This document shows positions 52,519 through 59,997 of a stretch of DNA of 64,000 nt, one piece after another (the stretch's first letter is position 1; the number at the start of each line of letters is the position of its first letter). The DNA comes from Fibrobacter sp. (lineage in GTDB: Bacteria; Fibrobacterota; Fibrobacteria; Fibrobacterales; Fibrobacteraceae), in assembly GCA_017412605.1 (NCBI GenBank), contig JAFPWY010000013.1, positions 281,894-345,893 on the forward strand, written 5' to 3'. The position numbers and the translations under genes were made by a program. The notes below the pieces were generated by a model. It worked only from the letters and a program-made list of their open reading frames with translations. It was not told the origin of the DNA and ran no database searches.

Positions 52519-52800
52519 ATTGCCATACCTTTCCATCATAGATGGTTTGTGAGTGGCAATCTTGTGCGATAAGTCGCTATGTTGACAAAGCCTTTGTTGA
52601 AACAAAAAAGGCATGGTGTCGCTCGGCTTATGTAACGAAGGCTCTGGTAAACCCGCAATCTTAAGCACGACGATATGCTCGGCAAAAACCGAACATGACC
52701 GTGGGCATGCACCCAACGACCCACACCCGATCGGTGTGAGTGTTCGTCCTATTCCCTGATTGCAGGGCTTTCGCCCATGAAAAATTTACCAGACTTTTCG
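52519..52800 (-). other. Structured leader upstream of the three-gene envelope cluster
   Basis: No gene can be supported here. The stretch holds a chain of small stems: GCGA/TCGC (52566-52577), GCCTTTGTT with AACAAA (52590-52612), TCGGcaaaaaCCGA (52679-52692), CACACC/GGTGTG (52722-52738), CCCTgattgcAGGG (52754-52767) and GGGCtttcGCCC (52765-52776). It would form the 5' untranslated region of the 51925 gene. It could be a regulatory RNA or a repeated mobile leader. Confidence 0.45.
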
Positions 52801-52935
52801 TTACGGGAACAAGAGTACTACTCTAATTCTATGTAAGTAGAAATGTACAATTTCAAATGATAGTGTGTTGATTGATTGAAAAATAAATAGCCGAAAAAGA
52901 GAATGATTTAGGGGAGAATTTTAGTCTTTTGGAAA

Positions 52936-53098
52936 AGCCGGGTGTTGCGGGCTGGCGACTGAAGCCCGCAGAGGGGGTGGTGTAGGACTCGGTGATAGCC
53001 TGGCCGCTAAGCGAACAATCGAGGCCGAAGGCCGAGCCCTTGTTCGCGTGCGGTGCAGGCTGAGACGAGGCCGAAAACAGGGGGAGGCTTCCCCCTTT
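52936..53098 (+). ncRNA. Candidate structured RNA or ilvC attenuator, GC-rich, ending in a terminator
   Basis: A GC-rich island in AT-rich surroundings. Stem 1: TGCGGGCT/AGCCCGCA (52946-52970, 9-nt loop). Stem 2: GCGAACAA/TTGTTCGC (53011-53047), containing an inner GGCC-GAA-GGCC hairpin. Stem 3: GGGGGA/TCCCCC (53080-53095) followed by TTTT, an intrinsic terminator. No coding frame is convincing and no leader peptide rich in Ile/Leu/Val is seen. It is either a free small RNA or an attenuated leader 175 bp before ilvC. Confidence 0.45.
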
Positions 53099-53100
53099 TA

Positions 53101-53222
53101 TAGACGAAAGAACGGGCCTATGGCCCTATAGACTATAGACGAAAGAGAAAAAAGGCGTTTTGCATGGAAAAAAACAGGTAATCTATCGTCTTTCGTCTAC
53201 CAGCGAAGCGGTCTTTCGTCTA
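53101..53222. repeat. TAGACGAAAG decamer repeats in both orientations
   Basis: TAGACGAAAG occurs at 53101-53110 and 53136-53145; the complement CTTTCGTCTA occurs at 53190-53199 and 53213-53222. The block can fold on itself. It looks like an intergenic repeat array; the ilvC promoter probably lies at its right edge (TATCTT at 53230-53235). Confidence 0.75.
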
Positions 53223-53272
53223 ATTTACTATCTTTCCCCTCGGAACAATTTTATTTAACAGAGGTTCAAAAA

Positions 53273-54751
53273 ATGAATTATTTCAATTCTATCCCTATGC
53301 GTCGCCAACTCGAAGAAATTGGCCACTGCCGTTTCATGGAACATTCTGAATTCAGCCGTGGTGTTGAAGCCCTCAAGGGCAAGAAGATTGTGTTCGTCGG
53401 TTGCGGTGCCCAGGGGCTCCATCAGGGTCTTGACCTGCGCGATAGCGGCCTCGACGTCTCTTACACGCTCCGCAAGGAAGCCATCGAACAGAAGCGCCAG
53501 TCCTGGAAGAACGCTACTGAAAACGGCTTCAAGGTCGGTACCTACGAAGAAATGATTCCGGATGCAGACCTCGTTTGCAACCTCACACCGGACAAGCAGC
53601 ACCACAACGTGATCCCGGCCATCATGAAGCTCATGAAGAAGGGCGCCGCCCTCTCCTACAGCCACGGCTTCAACATCGTTGAAGAAGGCCAGGAAATCCG
53701 TAAGGACATCACCGTGATCATGGTCGCCCCGAAGGGCCCGGGTTCCGAAGTCCGTAGCGAATACGTTCGCGGTTTCGGTATGCCCTGCCTTATCGCTGTG
53801 CACCCGGAAAACGACCCTGAAGGTAAGGGCTGGGACTACGCCAAGGCTTACGCCGCTGGCCTCCATGCCGACCGTCCGGGCGTTCTCGAAAGCTCTTTCG
53901 TTGCCGAAGTGAAGTCTGACCTCATGGGCGAACAGACCATCCTTTGCGGTATGCTCCAGACCGGCACGATCCTCTGCTACGACAAGATGGTGAAGGAATT
54001 CGGCGTTGAACCGGCTTACGCAGTCAAGCTGCTCCAGTACGGCTGGGAAACCATTTCCGAAGCCCTGAAGCATGGCGGCATCACCAACATGATGGACCGT
54101 CTCTCCAACCCGGCCAAGATCCGCGCAACTGAACTCGCCGAAAAGATGAAGAAGATCATGAAGCCGCTCTACCAGGAACACCAGGACAACATCATCTCCG
54201 GCAAGTTCTCCAGCACCATGATGGTCGACTGGGAAGCCGGCGACAAGGATTTGCTCAAGTGGCGTGGCGAAACGGGTGAGCTCGAATTCGAAAAGGTCGA
54301 AGCTACCGACAAGGTTATCACCGAACAGGAATACTTCGACCGCGGCGTTCTCATGACCGCCATGATCAAGGCCGGTGTGGAACTCGCTTTCGAAACCATG
54401 TGCTCCGTGGGCATCAAGCCGATGAGCGCCTACTACGAATCTCTCCACGAGACTCCGCTTATCGCCAACCTCATCGCTCGTAAGAAGTTGTACGAAATGA
54501 ACCGCGTGATCAGCGACACCGCCGAATACGGCTGCTACCTGTTCGCCAACAAGTGCGTGCCTCTGCTCGCCGACTTCATGAAGAACGAAGTGAAGAAGGA
54601 CGACATCGGCGCTATCTTCGGCGAAGGCAAGACCACCGCTGTGGATAACGAAGAACTCATCAAGGTGAACAAGAACATCCGTCAGCATCCGGTGGAAGAA
54701 GTCGGTGCTTGGCTGAGAGACCGTATGAGCGGTATGACCAAGGTCGTGTAA
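53273..54751 (+). CDS. ilvC: Ketol-acid reductoisomerase, class II (long form)
   Basis: 492 residues, the length of the E. coli/plant-type long form, which has a duplicated knotted C-terminal domain. It converts acetolactate or acetohydroxybutyrate to dihydroxy acids in valine, leucine and isoleucine synthesis, using Mg2+ and NADPH. The Rossmann loop is [18 protein letters not shown]; the specificity loop has [14 protein letters not shown] (basic residues favouring NADPH). The metal-binding Asp/Glu are in the [10 protein letters not shown] segment. No other ilv gene is in the window. A strong terminator follows. Confidence 0.96.
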   Translation: MNYFNSIPMRRQLEEIGHCRFMEHSEFSRGVEALKGKKIVFVGCGAQGLHQGLDLRDSGLDVSYTLRKEAIEQKRQSWKNATENGFKVGTYEEMIPDADLVCNLTPDKQHHNVIPAIMKLMKKGAALSYSHGFNIVEEGQEIRKDITVIMVAPKGPGSEVRSEYVRGFGMPCLIAVHPENDPEGKGWDYAKAYAAGLHADRPGVLESSFVAEVKSDLMGEQTILCGMLQTGTILCYDKMVKEFGVEPAYAVKLLQYGWETISEALKHGGITNMMDRLSNPAKIRATELAEKMKKIMKPLYQEHQDNIISGKFSSTMMVDWEAGDKDLLKWRGETGELEFEKVEATDKVITEQEYFDRGVLMTAMIKAGVELAFETMCSVGIKPMSAYYESLHETPLIANLIARKKLYEMNRVISDTAEYGCYLFANKCVPLLADFMKNEVKKDDIGAIFGEGKTTAVDNEELIKVNKNIRQHPVEEVGAWLRDRMSGMTKVV

Positions 54752-54781
54752 TCGCGCCCTGTCATATTGACGATTTTAAAG

Positions 54782-54813
54782 AGCCTGTCGCAGCGATGCG
54801 GCGGGCTTTTTTT
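54782..54813 (+). terminator. Terminator of ilvC
   Basis: A 10-bp stem AGCCTGTCGC/GCGGCGGGCT (two G-U pairs) with a 6-nt loop, then seven T. Confidence 0.9.
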
Positions 54814-54884
54814 GTTGTAGGTTTTCCCCATTTTTTTTATTTTTGTGTGGTTAATTTTAAGATTGTCTGAAGGCGAAAAGAAAG

Positions 54885-56369
54885 ATGTTCAAAGTAGGTT
54901 TTGATAACGCGGCGTACCTCAAGATGCAGTCCGAAAAGATTGCGGAACGCATTGCTAAGTTCGGCGGAAAGCTTTACCTGGAATTCGGCGGAAAACTGTT
55001 CGACGACCATCACGCATCACGTGTGTTGCCTGGCTTCGCTCCCGACAGTAAGATCCGCATGCTCGAAAAGCTGAAAGATAAGGCCGAAGTCATCATCGCC
55101 ATTAACGCGGGCGATATCGAGAAAAACAAGGTCCGCGGCGACCTCGGCATTACTTACGACCAGGACGTGCTCCGCCTGATTGACGCCTTCCGTGGCTACG
55201 GCCTGTACGTGAGCTCCGTGGTGCTGACCCGCTGGCAGGAACAGCCGAGCGCCATTGCCTACCAGAAGAAGCTGGAGGGACTGGGACTCAAGGTCTATCG
55301 CCACTACCCGATTGCTGGCTATCCGAGCAACATTCCTTTGGTTGTAAGCGACGACGGCTACGGTAAGAATGAATTTGTTGAAACTACCCGCGAACTCGTC
55401 GTGGTGACCGCCCCGGGCCCCGGGAGTGGAAAGATGGCCGTGTGCCTTTCGCAAATTTATCATGAAAACAAGCGCGGCGTGAAGGCTGGCTACGCCAAGT
55501 TCGAGACGTTCCCGATTTGGAACATTCCGCTGAAGCACCCGGTGAACCTCGCTTACGAGGCCGCTACTGCCGACTTGAACGATGTGAACATGATCGACCC
55601 GTTCCACCTGGAAGCTTACGGGAAGACGACCATCAACTATAACCGAGACGTGGAAATTTTCCCGGTGCTGAACGCTCTGTTTACGCGCATTCTCGGTGAA
55701 TCCCCGTACAAGAGCCCCACGGACATGGGCGTGAACATGGCCGGCAACTGCATTGTCGATGACGACGCCGTTTGCGAGGCCGCGCGCCAGGAAATCATCC
55801 GCCGTTACTACAACTCGCTTTGCGATGTGCGCAAGGGCAATGCGGAAAAAGACCAGATTTACAAGCAGGAACTTATCATGGAGCAGGCGCAGATTAGCAC
55901 TGCCGACCGCCCCGTGATCGCCGCTGCCGTGGAAAAGGCCGAACAGACCGGTGGCCCGGCGGTTGCTATCCAGCTGAACGACGGTGCCATCATCTCGGCG
56001 AAGACATCTTCGCTTTTGGGCGCTTCTTCTGCCATGCTGCTTGACGCACTCAAGCACCTCGCAAAGATTCCCGACGAAGTGCGCCTGCTTTCTCCGATGG
56101 TCATCGAGCCGATTCAGAACTTGAAGACGAAGCAGCTTGGCCACAGGAACCCGCGCTTGCACATGGACGAGGCCCTCGTGGCGCTCTCCGTCTGTGCCCT
56201 CACGGACTACAACGCTAAAATCGCCCTCGAGAAGTTGCCGGAACTGCGCCACTGCGAAGTGCATTCCAGCGTGATTCTCTCGCAGGTGGACGTGGGCGTG
56301 TTCCGCCGCCTCGGTGTGAACCTGACTACGGAACCGAACTATCAAAGCGGTAACTTGTATCACGGATAA
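54885..56369 (+). CDS. DUF1846 domain protein
   Basis: 494 residues, the family length. It begins KVGFDNAAYLKMQSEKIAERI and includes KLYLEFGGKLFDDHHASRVLPGF and VVVTAPGPGSGKMAVCLSQIYHE; the last resembles a nucleotide-binding P-loop (APGPGSGK). DUF1846 proteins occur in Firmicutes, Fusobacteria and others. Their biochemical role is not established; structures show an ATP-grasp/HUP-like build, so a ligand-binding or ligase role is possible. It has its own ribosome site (GAAGG) and is separated from ilvC by a terminator. Confidence 0.9.
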   Translation: MFKVGFDNAAYLKMQSEKIAERIAKFGGKLYLEFGGKLFDDHHASRVLPGFAPDSKIRMLEKLKDKAEVIIAINAGDIEKNKVRGDLGITYDQDVLRLIDAFRGYGLYVSSVVLTRWQEQPSAIAYQKKLEGLGLKVYRHYPIAGYPSNIPLVVSDDGYGKNEFVETTRELVVVTAPGPGSGKMAVCLSQIYHENKRGVKAGYAKFETFPIWNIPLKHPVNLAYEAATADLNDVNMIDPFHLEAYGKTTINYNRDVEIFPVLNALFTRILGESPYKSPTDMGVNMAGNCIVDDDAVCEAARQEIIRRYYNSLCDVRKGNAEKDQIYKQELIMEQAQISTADRPVIAAAVEKAEQTGGPAVAIQLNDGAIISAKTSSLLGASSAMLLDALKHLAKIPDEVRLLSPMVIEPIQNLKTKQLGHRNPRLHMDEALVALSVCALTDYNAKIALEKLPELRHCEVHSSVILSQVDVGVFRRLGVNLTTEPNYQSGNLYHG

Positions 56370-56467
56370 GAACATTCGCTAATCGGCGCAATACTGCGTT
56401 ACATTTTCTTTGCCGTACTTCGTGTACGGCATTTTATATATTCTAAAGAGGATTTGTAGAGGTTGCA

Positions 56468-56866
56468 ATGCGCAAAGGTAAAGTTTTTGAAGACGTTGAA
56501 GTTCACGACATGAGCGAGATGGACAAACGTTCTGATCGCAGGAACAAGGGCGCGGAGAAAGAACAGAATGGAGTCTCCGTCGTGTGGAAGGCTCTTTCTG
56601 TCTTGATTGCGATGGTTGCGCTCGCCTACGACATGTCTCCCATTGACGCGGTCCCGGATGCGCTTCCCGTGTTGGGCTGGCTTGACGACTTTGGTTTCAC
56701 TGCGATGGCCGCACTGAACCTCTACCAGCAATTTGCAAAGGATCAGGGAGCCTTGACGGTGCGTCTGGCAAAGTATCTCAAGTGGATGCTAATCGCTTTG
56801 GTCGTGATTGCCGGAGTTGCCGTTGGCGGCCTTGTCGCATTGATTGTCAAGCTCGTGACGCAGTAA
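56468..56866 (+). CDS. DUF1232 (YkvA-like) membrane protein
   Basis: 132 residues. The N-terminal 40 residues are charged and cytoplasmic. The DUF1232 core is ALAYDMSPIDAVPDALPVLGWLDDFGFTAMAAL (about 57-88), with the DxxPDxxP pattern typical of YkvA-like proteins, followed by a C-terminal membrane helix (about 106-130). Function unknown. AGAGG precedes the start. A terminator follows that is duplicated, with the FISUMP leader, 1.36 kb downstream. Confidence 0.88.
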   Translation: MRKGKVFEDVEVHDMSEMDKRSDRRNKGAEKEQNGVSVVWKALSVLIAMVALAYDMSPIDAVPDALPVLGWLDDFGFTAMAALNLYQQFAKDQGALTVRLAKYLKWMLIALVVIAGVAVGGLVALIVKLVTQ

Positions 56867-56899
56867 AGCCTCCCCCTCTCATATGATACAACTTCACAT

Positions 56900-56924
56900 G
56901 CCCCTGCATTGCTGGGGGCTTTTT
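56900..56924 (+). terminator. Terminator of the DUF1232 gene
   Basis: GCCCC/GGGGC stem closed by an inner GC/GC pair, then five T. Its right half begins the 170-bp repeat. Confidence 0.75.
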
Positions 56925-57080
56925 CCTTGACGTTACTATTTCTTTTTCTTACATTAAAAGAAATATTCAATGTGCTTCTTGGAGGATTGGATGAAAAAGA
57001 TATTCGCAATGTGCGTCATGTCCGCATTCCTGTTCGCTGCTTGCGGAGGTGACGATTCCTCGTCGGCAAGCCCGGACGAA
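56911..57080 (+). repeat. 170-bp leader repeat, copy 1
   Basis: Covers the terminator's 3' arm, the promoter region, the ribosome site and the first 30 codons of the FISUMP gene. It matches 58275-58444 with five mismatches (about 97 percent); the downstream coding sequence then diverges. Confidence 0.95.
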
Positions 57081-58226
57081 CTTTCGTTTACGCTTGATTC
57101 TTTCACTGACGAGCGCGACGATCAGACTTACAAGACTGTTCAAATTGGTGACCAAATTTGGATGGCGGAGAACTTGAATTACAAATCGGAATATAGTTCC
57201 TGCTATAACGACTCTCTCAAAAATTGCAGTAAGTATGGACGACTTTACGGAGGTTATGAAGCTAAAGAAGTTTGCCCCGAAGGTTGGCGACTTCCATCAA
57301 GGAACGACGTTAAAAAATTGTTCTCTGAAGTTGGTGGAGATTCTGTAGCAGGCAAAAAACTCAAATCAACTAGTGGCTGGGATAATGATGGAAACGGCTC
57401 GGATGCTATTGGGTTCTCCGTACTCCCAACTGGGGAGGAGGGTTCAGGAGAATTTTCTTATATGGGAACCCGTGCTTATTTTTGGACAACGGCCACGGAA
57501 CCCACTCTCTTGAACCCGGAAAACCCGTGTGTTTTTAATTTCTCAGAAGGAGATCGTAGTGGTTTTAATTGCTCCACTAAGAGTGATAATGCTTTTTCTG
57601 TTCGTTGCGTGAGAGATGTCGATACATCTGCTAAGTCTAGCAGTTCTGCGAAATCATCAAGTTCCGCGAAAAGCTGCAATGAGAAAAAGGATAAAAATTG
57701 CTTTACGGACAAGCGTGACGGTCAATCGTATAGAACCGTCCAGATTGGAGATCAGGTTTGGATGGCTGAAAATCTGAATTTTGAAACAGAGGAAAGTTTT
57801 TGCTACAATGAAAATAAACTCAAGTGTTCCAAGTATGGAAGGCTCTACACGTGGTATGTCGCTTTAGAGGCTTGCCCTGATGGTTGGCATTTGCCGAATA
57901 AGTTTGAATGGGAAACTTTGTTAGAAACTGTCGGTGAAAATGCATGGAAAGAGCTCCGGTCCACAAGCGGCTGGGATGAGAACATTGGTGATGGGGATGA
58001 TTCCTATTTGTTCTCCGCGTTGCCTGCGGGGCGTCGTGATTATGAGGGTTCGGCTGATGAAGACGTTCGCTATGACGGTGAGTATTGGGAAGCATTTTTT
58101 TGGACTGCAACAGATGAGGGGGTAAACGCTGGATATGTCCTCTTTAATTATAAAGAGTCTAGAACTTCTGCAACCGACTATTTATATGGACTCTCCATCC
58201 GTTGTTTGAAAGGGGAGAAACCCTAA
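56991..58226 (+). CDS. Lipoprotein with two FISUMP domains
   Basis: 411 residues from the ATG at 56991; GGAGG lies 6 nt upstream. Lipobox LFAAC (Cys18), a short Ser tether, then FISUMP domain 1 (about 35-205: YKTVQIGDQIWMAENLNY, KYGRLYGGYEAKEVCPEGWRLP, VRCVRD) and, after a KSSSSAKSSSS linker (about 210-225), FISUMP domain 2 (about 230-411: YRTVQIGDQVWMAENLNF, KYGRLYTWYVALEACPDGWHLP, SIRCLKG). Surface display is likely; the ligand is unknown. Domain 1 lacks the usual YTW after GRL. Confidence 0.92.
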   Translation: MKKIFAMCVMSAFLFAACGGDDSSSASPDELSFTLDSFTDERDDQTYKTVQIGDQIWMAENLNYKSEYSSCYNDSLKNCSKYGRLYGGYEAKEVCPEGWRLPSRNDVKKLFSEVGGDSVAGKKLKSTSGWDNDGNGSDAIGFSVLPTGEEGSGEFSYMGTRAYFWTTATEPTLLNPENPCVFNFSEGDRSGFNCSTKSDNAFSVRCVRDVDTSAKSSSSAKSSSSAKSCNEKKDKNCFTDKRDGQSYRTVQIGDQVWMAENLNFETEESFCYNENKLKCSKYGRLYTWYVALEACPDGWHLPNKFEWETLLETVGENAWKELRSTSGWDENIGDGDDSYLFSALPAGRRDYEGSADEDVRYDGEYWEAFFWTATDEGVNAGYVLFNYKESRTSATDYLYGLSIRCLKGEKP

Positions 58227-58263
58227 TTTTAATGCGAGTAGTTTTTCTTCGGAAACTTCACGC

Positions 58264-58288
58264 GCCCCCGCTCTGCTGGGGGCTTTTT
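58264..58288 (+). terminator. Terminator after the first double-FISUMP gene
   Basis: GCCCCC/GGGGGC stem, then five T; nearly the same structure as at 56900, its right half being part of repeat copy 2. Confidence 0.8.
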
Positions 58289-58444
58289 CCTTGACATTAC
58301 TACTTCTTTTTCTTACATTAAAAGAAATATTCAATGTGCTTCTTGGAGGATTGGATGAAAAAGATATTCGCAATGTGCGTCATGTCCGCATTCCTGTTTG
58401 CCGCTTGCGGAGGTGACGACTCCTCGTCGGCAAGCCCGGACGAA
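58275..58444 (+). repeat. 170-bp leader repeat, copy 2
   Basis: Direct repeat of 56911-57080 at a distance of 1364 bp. Three of the five differences are synonymous coding changes in the signal peptide region. Confidence 0.95.
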
Positions 58445-59818
58445 CCGGTGTCCAGCAGTACTGAGAAAAAATCCAGCAGCAGCAAGAAGGGTGATTCTGG
58501 GAAATCCAGCAGCAGTGCAATAAGTGCAGACGATATCGAAAGCGGCTCGTTAAAGGATTCTCGTGACGGACAGAAGTACAAGACCGTGACGATTGGCGAG
58601 CAGATCTGGATGGCGGAAAACCTCAATTACGAAACAGAGAACAGCGTCTGCTATAAAGACAAAGAAAGCAATTGCGGTAAGTATGGCCGCCTTTACACTT
58701 GGGCCGAAGCCAACGAAGTTTGTCCTGATGGATTCCATCTGCCGACGTTTTTGGATTGGTTCATGTTAATCGAAGATGCGGGAGGACTGTCAGAGGCGGG
58801 CTTAGCGCTTAAGTCAAAAAGCGGCTGGGAAGATAACGGCAATGGCTCGGATGAATATTCCTTTGCTGCGCTCCCAGCAGGAGCTATGAATCATGACGGA
58901 AAATTCGACGGCGAAGGTAAATGGGCTATTTTCTGGGGTACTGAAGGAATTTTGTACAGTGATACGTTCATCGTCAATTTGATAAGCGATCTGGATGAAA
59001 TTGATATAATCAACTCTAGCCCAGAAGAATCGTTCTCCGTTCGCTGCGTGAAGAAAATTCCTTCCGCAAAATCGAGCAGTAGCAAGGCGAAGTCTTCGTC
59101 GAGCAAAAAGAGTTCATCAAGTTCTGCAAAGTCTTCTTCGTCTGCGAAATCGTCTTCAAGCGCGCGCGACACCAAGGCCATATACGACGAGGAAAACAAC
59201 ACCATGACGGACCCGCGCAATAACATGACCTATAAGACCGTGAAAATCGGAGACCAGGTCTGGATGGCGGAAAATTTGAATTACAGTACGGGCCTCAGCT
59301 ACTGCTATGGCGAAGAACCTTCATACATACAAAATAGTAACCCTGGCTTATGCAATAAGTACGGTCGTCTTTACAAGTGGGATGCGGCAGAGCAGGCTTG
59401 CCCCGGTGGTTGGCACTTGCCCTCTAAGGCCGAATTCGAAACTCTGATAGAAACGGTCGGTGGTGAAGATAGCGCGGGAATAAAGCTCAAGTCCGCAAGC
59501 GGTTGGAAATCTGCGAGAGAAGAGGCTGTCGGTACTGACGATTACGGATTTACCGCACTTCCCGGAGGTTACAGAAGAGAAGATGATTTGAGCGGCTTTG
59601 TCACCCAAAATATTGAGTCGTACGATTTTATTGGCTACGGAGCATTGGCATATTTCTGGAGTTCTACGGAAGATATTGAAACGTCGACAAGGCTTGACGG
59701 CAATAGGATTCGGGTCGATCACGCTTTCTGTATGTCTTTGGATGATCGTTATACGGATTCGGGTATTTGGGGCGAGTCGATGGATAATGCATTGTCTGTC
59801 CGCTGCGTAAAAGATTAG
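58355..59818 (+). CDS. Lipoprotein with two FISUMP domains
   Basis: 487 residues. The signal peptide and first 30 residues are the same as in the upstream gene (Cys18). A Ser/Lys tether (about 30-60) leads to FISUMP 1 (about 65-235: YKTVTIGEQIWMAENLNY, CPDGFHLPTFLDW, SVRCVKK). A long Ser/Lys linker with several KSSSS runs (about 236-275) leads to FISUMP 2 (about 285-487: YKTVKIGDQVWMAENLNY, CPGGWHLPSKAEF, LSVRCVKD). Beyond the shared leader the two proteins are clearly diverged paralogues, not recent copies. Terminator at 59850. Confidence 0.92.
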   Translation: MKKIFAMCVMSAFLFAACGGDDSSSASPDEPVSSSTEKKSSSSKKGDSGKSSSSAISADDIESGSLKDSRDGQKYKTVTIGEQIWMAENLNYETENSVCYKDKESNCGKYGRLYTWAEANEVCPDGFHLPTFLDWFMLIEDAGGLSEAGLALKSKSGWEDNGNGSDEYSFAALPAGAMNHDGKFDGEGKWAIFWGTEGILYSDTFIVNLISDLDEIDIINSSPEESFSVRCVKKIPSAKSSSSKAKSSSSKKSSSSSAKSSSSAKSSSSARDTKAIYDEENNTMTDPRNNMTYKTVKIGDQVWMAENLNYSTGLSYCYGEEPSYIQNSNPGLCNKYGRLYKWDAAEQACPGGWHLPSKAEFETLIETVGGEDSAGIKLKSASGWKSAREEAVGTDDYGFTALPGGYRREDDLSGFVTQNIESYDFIGYGALAYFWSSTEDIETSTRLDGNRIRVDHAFCMSLDDRYTDSGIWGESMDNALSVRCVKD

Positions 59819-59849
59819 CAAGGTGAGCGCCGCAGAAATGCAAAAAAAA

Positions 59850-59875
59850 GGCCGCGACTGAATCGCGGTCTTTTT
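59850..59875 (+). terminator. Terminator after the second double-FISUMP gene
   Basis: CCGCGA/TCGCGG stem extended by G-C and G-U pairs, then five T; an A-run on the other side could make it bidirectional for htpG. Confidence 0.85.
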
Positions 59876-59880
59876 CTGTG

Positions 59881-59997
59881 CATAGATTGCTTCAGGGCTA
59901 CTCGCCCTTCGCAATGACGTACGAGGCGAGAGCGGTGGGAATACTTGTATTCCCATTGCCGAGCCGATGAGTCATGCGCTTTGCGCAATGACAACTG
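59881..59997. repeat. Intergenic repeat-like element between the FISUMP and htpG genes
   Basis: No gene. It contains a perfect palindrome TGGGAATACTTGTATTCCCA (59936-59955), two CGCAATGAC copies (near 59910 and 59985) and the hairpin GGGCtactcGCCC. It resembles other interspersed intergenic elements of the window in carrying GCAATGA motifs. Confidence 0.5.

Noticed and set aside
52519..52716. N-terminal extension of the 51925 gene through the structured leader
   Set aside because: The ATG at 52518 gives a proper signal peptide and ribosome site; the extension encodes an unlikely His/Ser/Pro-rich segment.
52519..53272. Possible tmRNA, 6S RNA, SRP RNA or RNase P RNA in the 750-bp gap before ilvC
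   Set aside because: I looked for the tmRNA tag and ends and for SRP and RNase P cores and recognised none.
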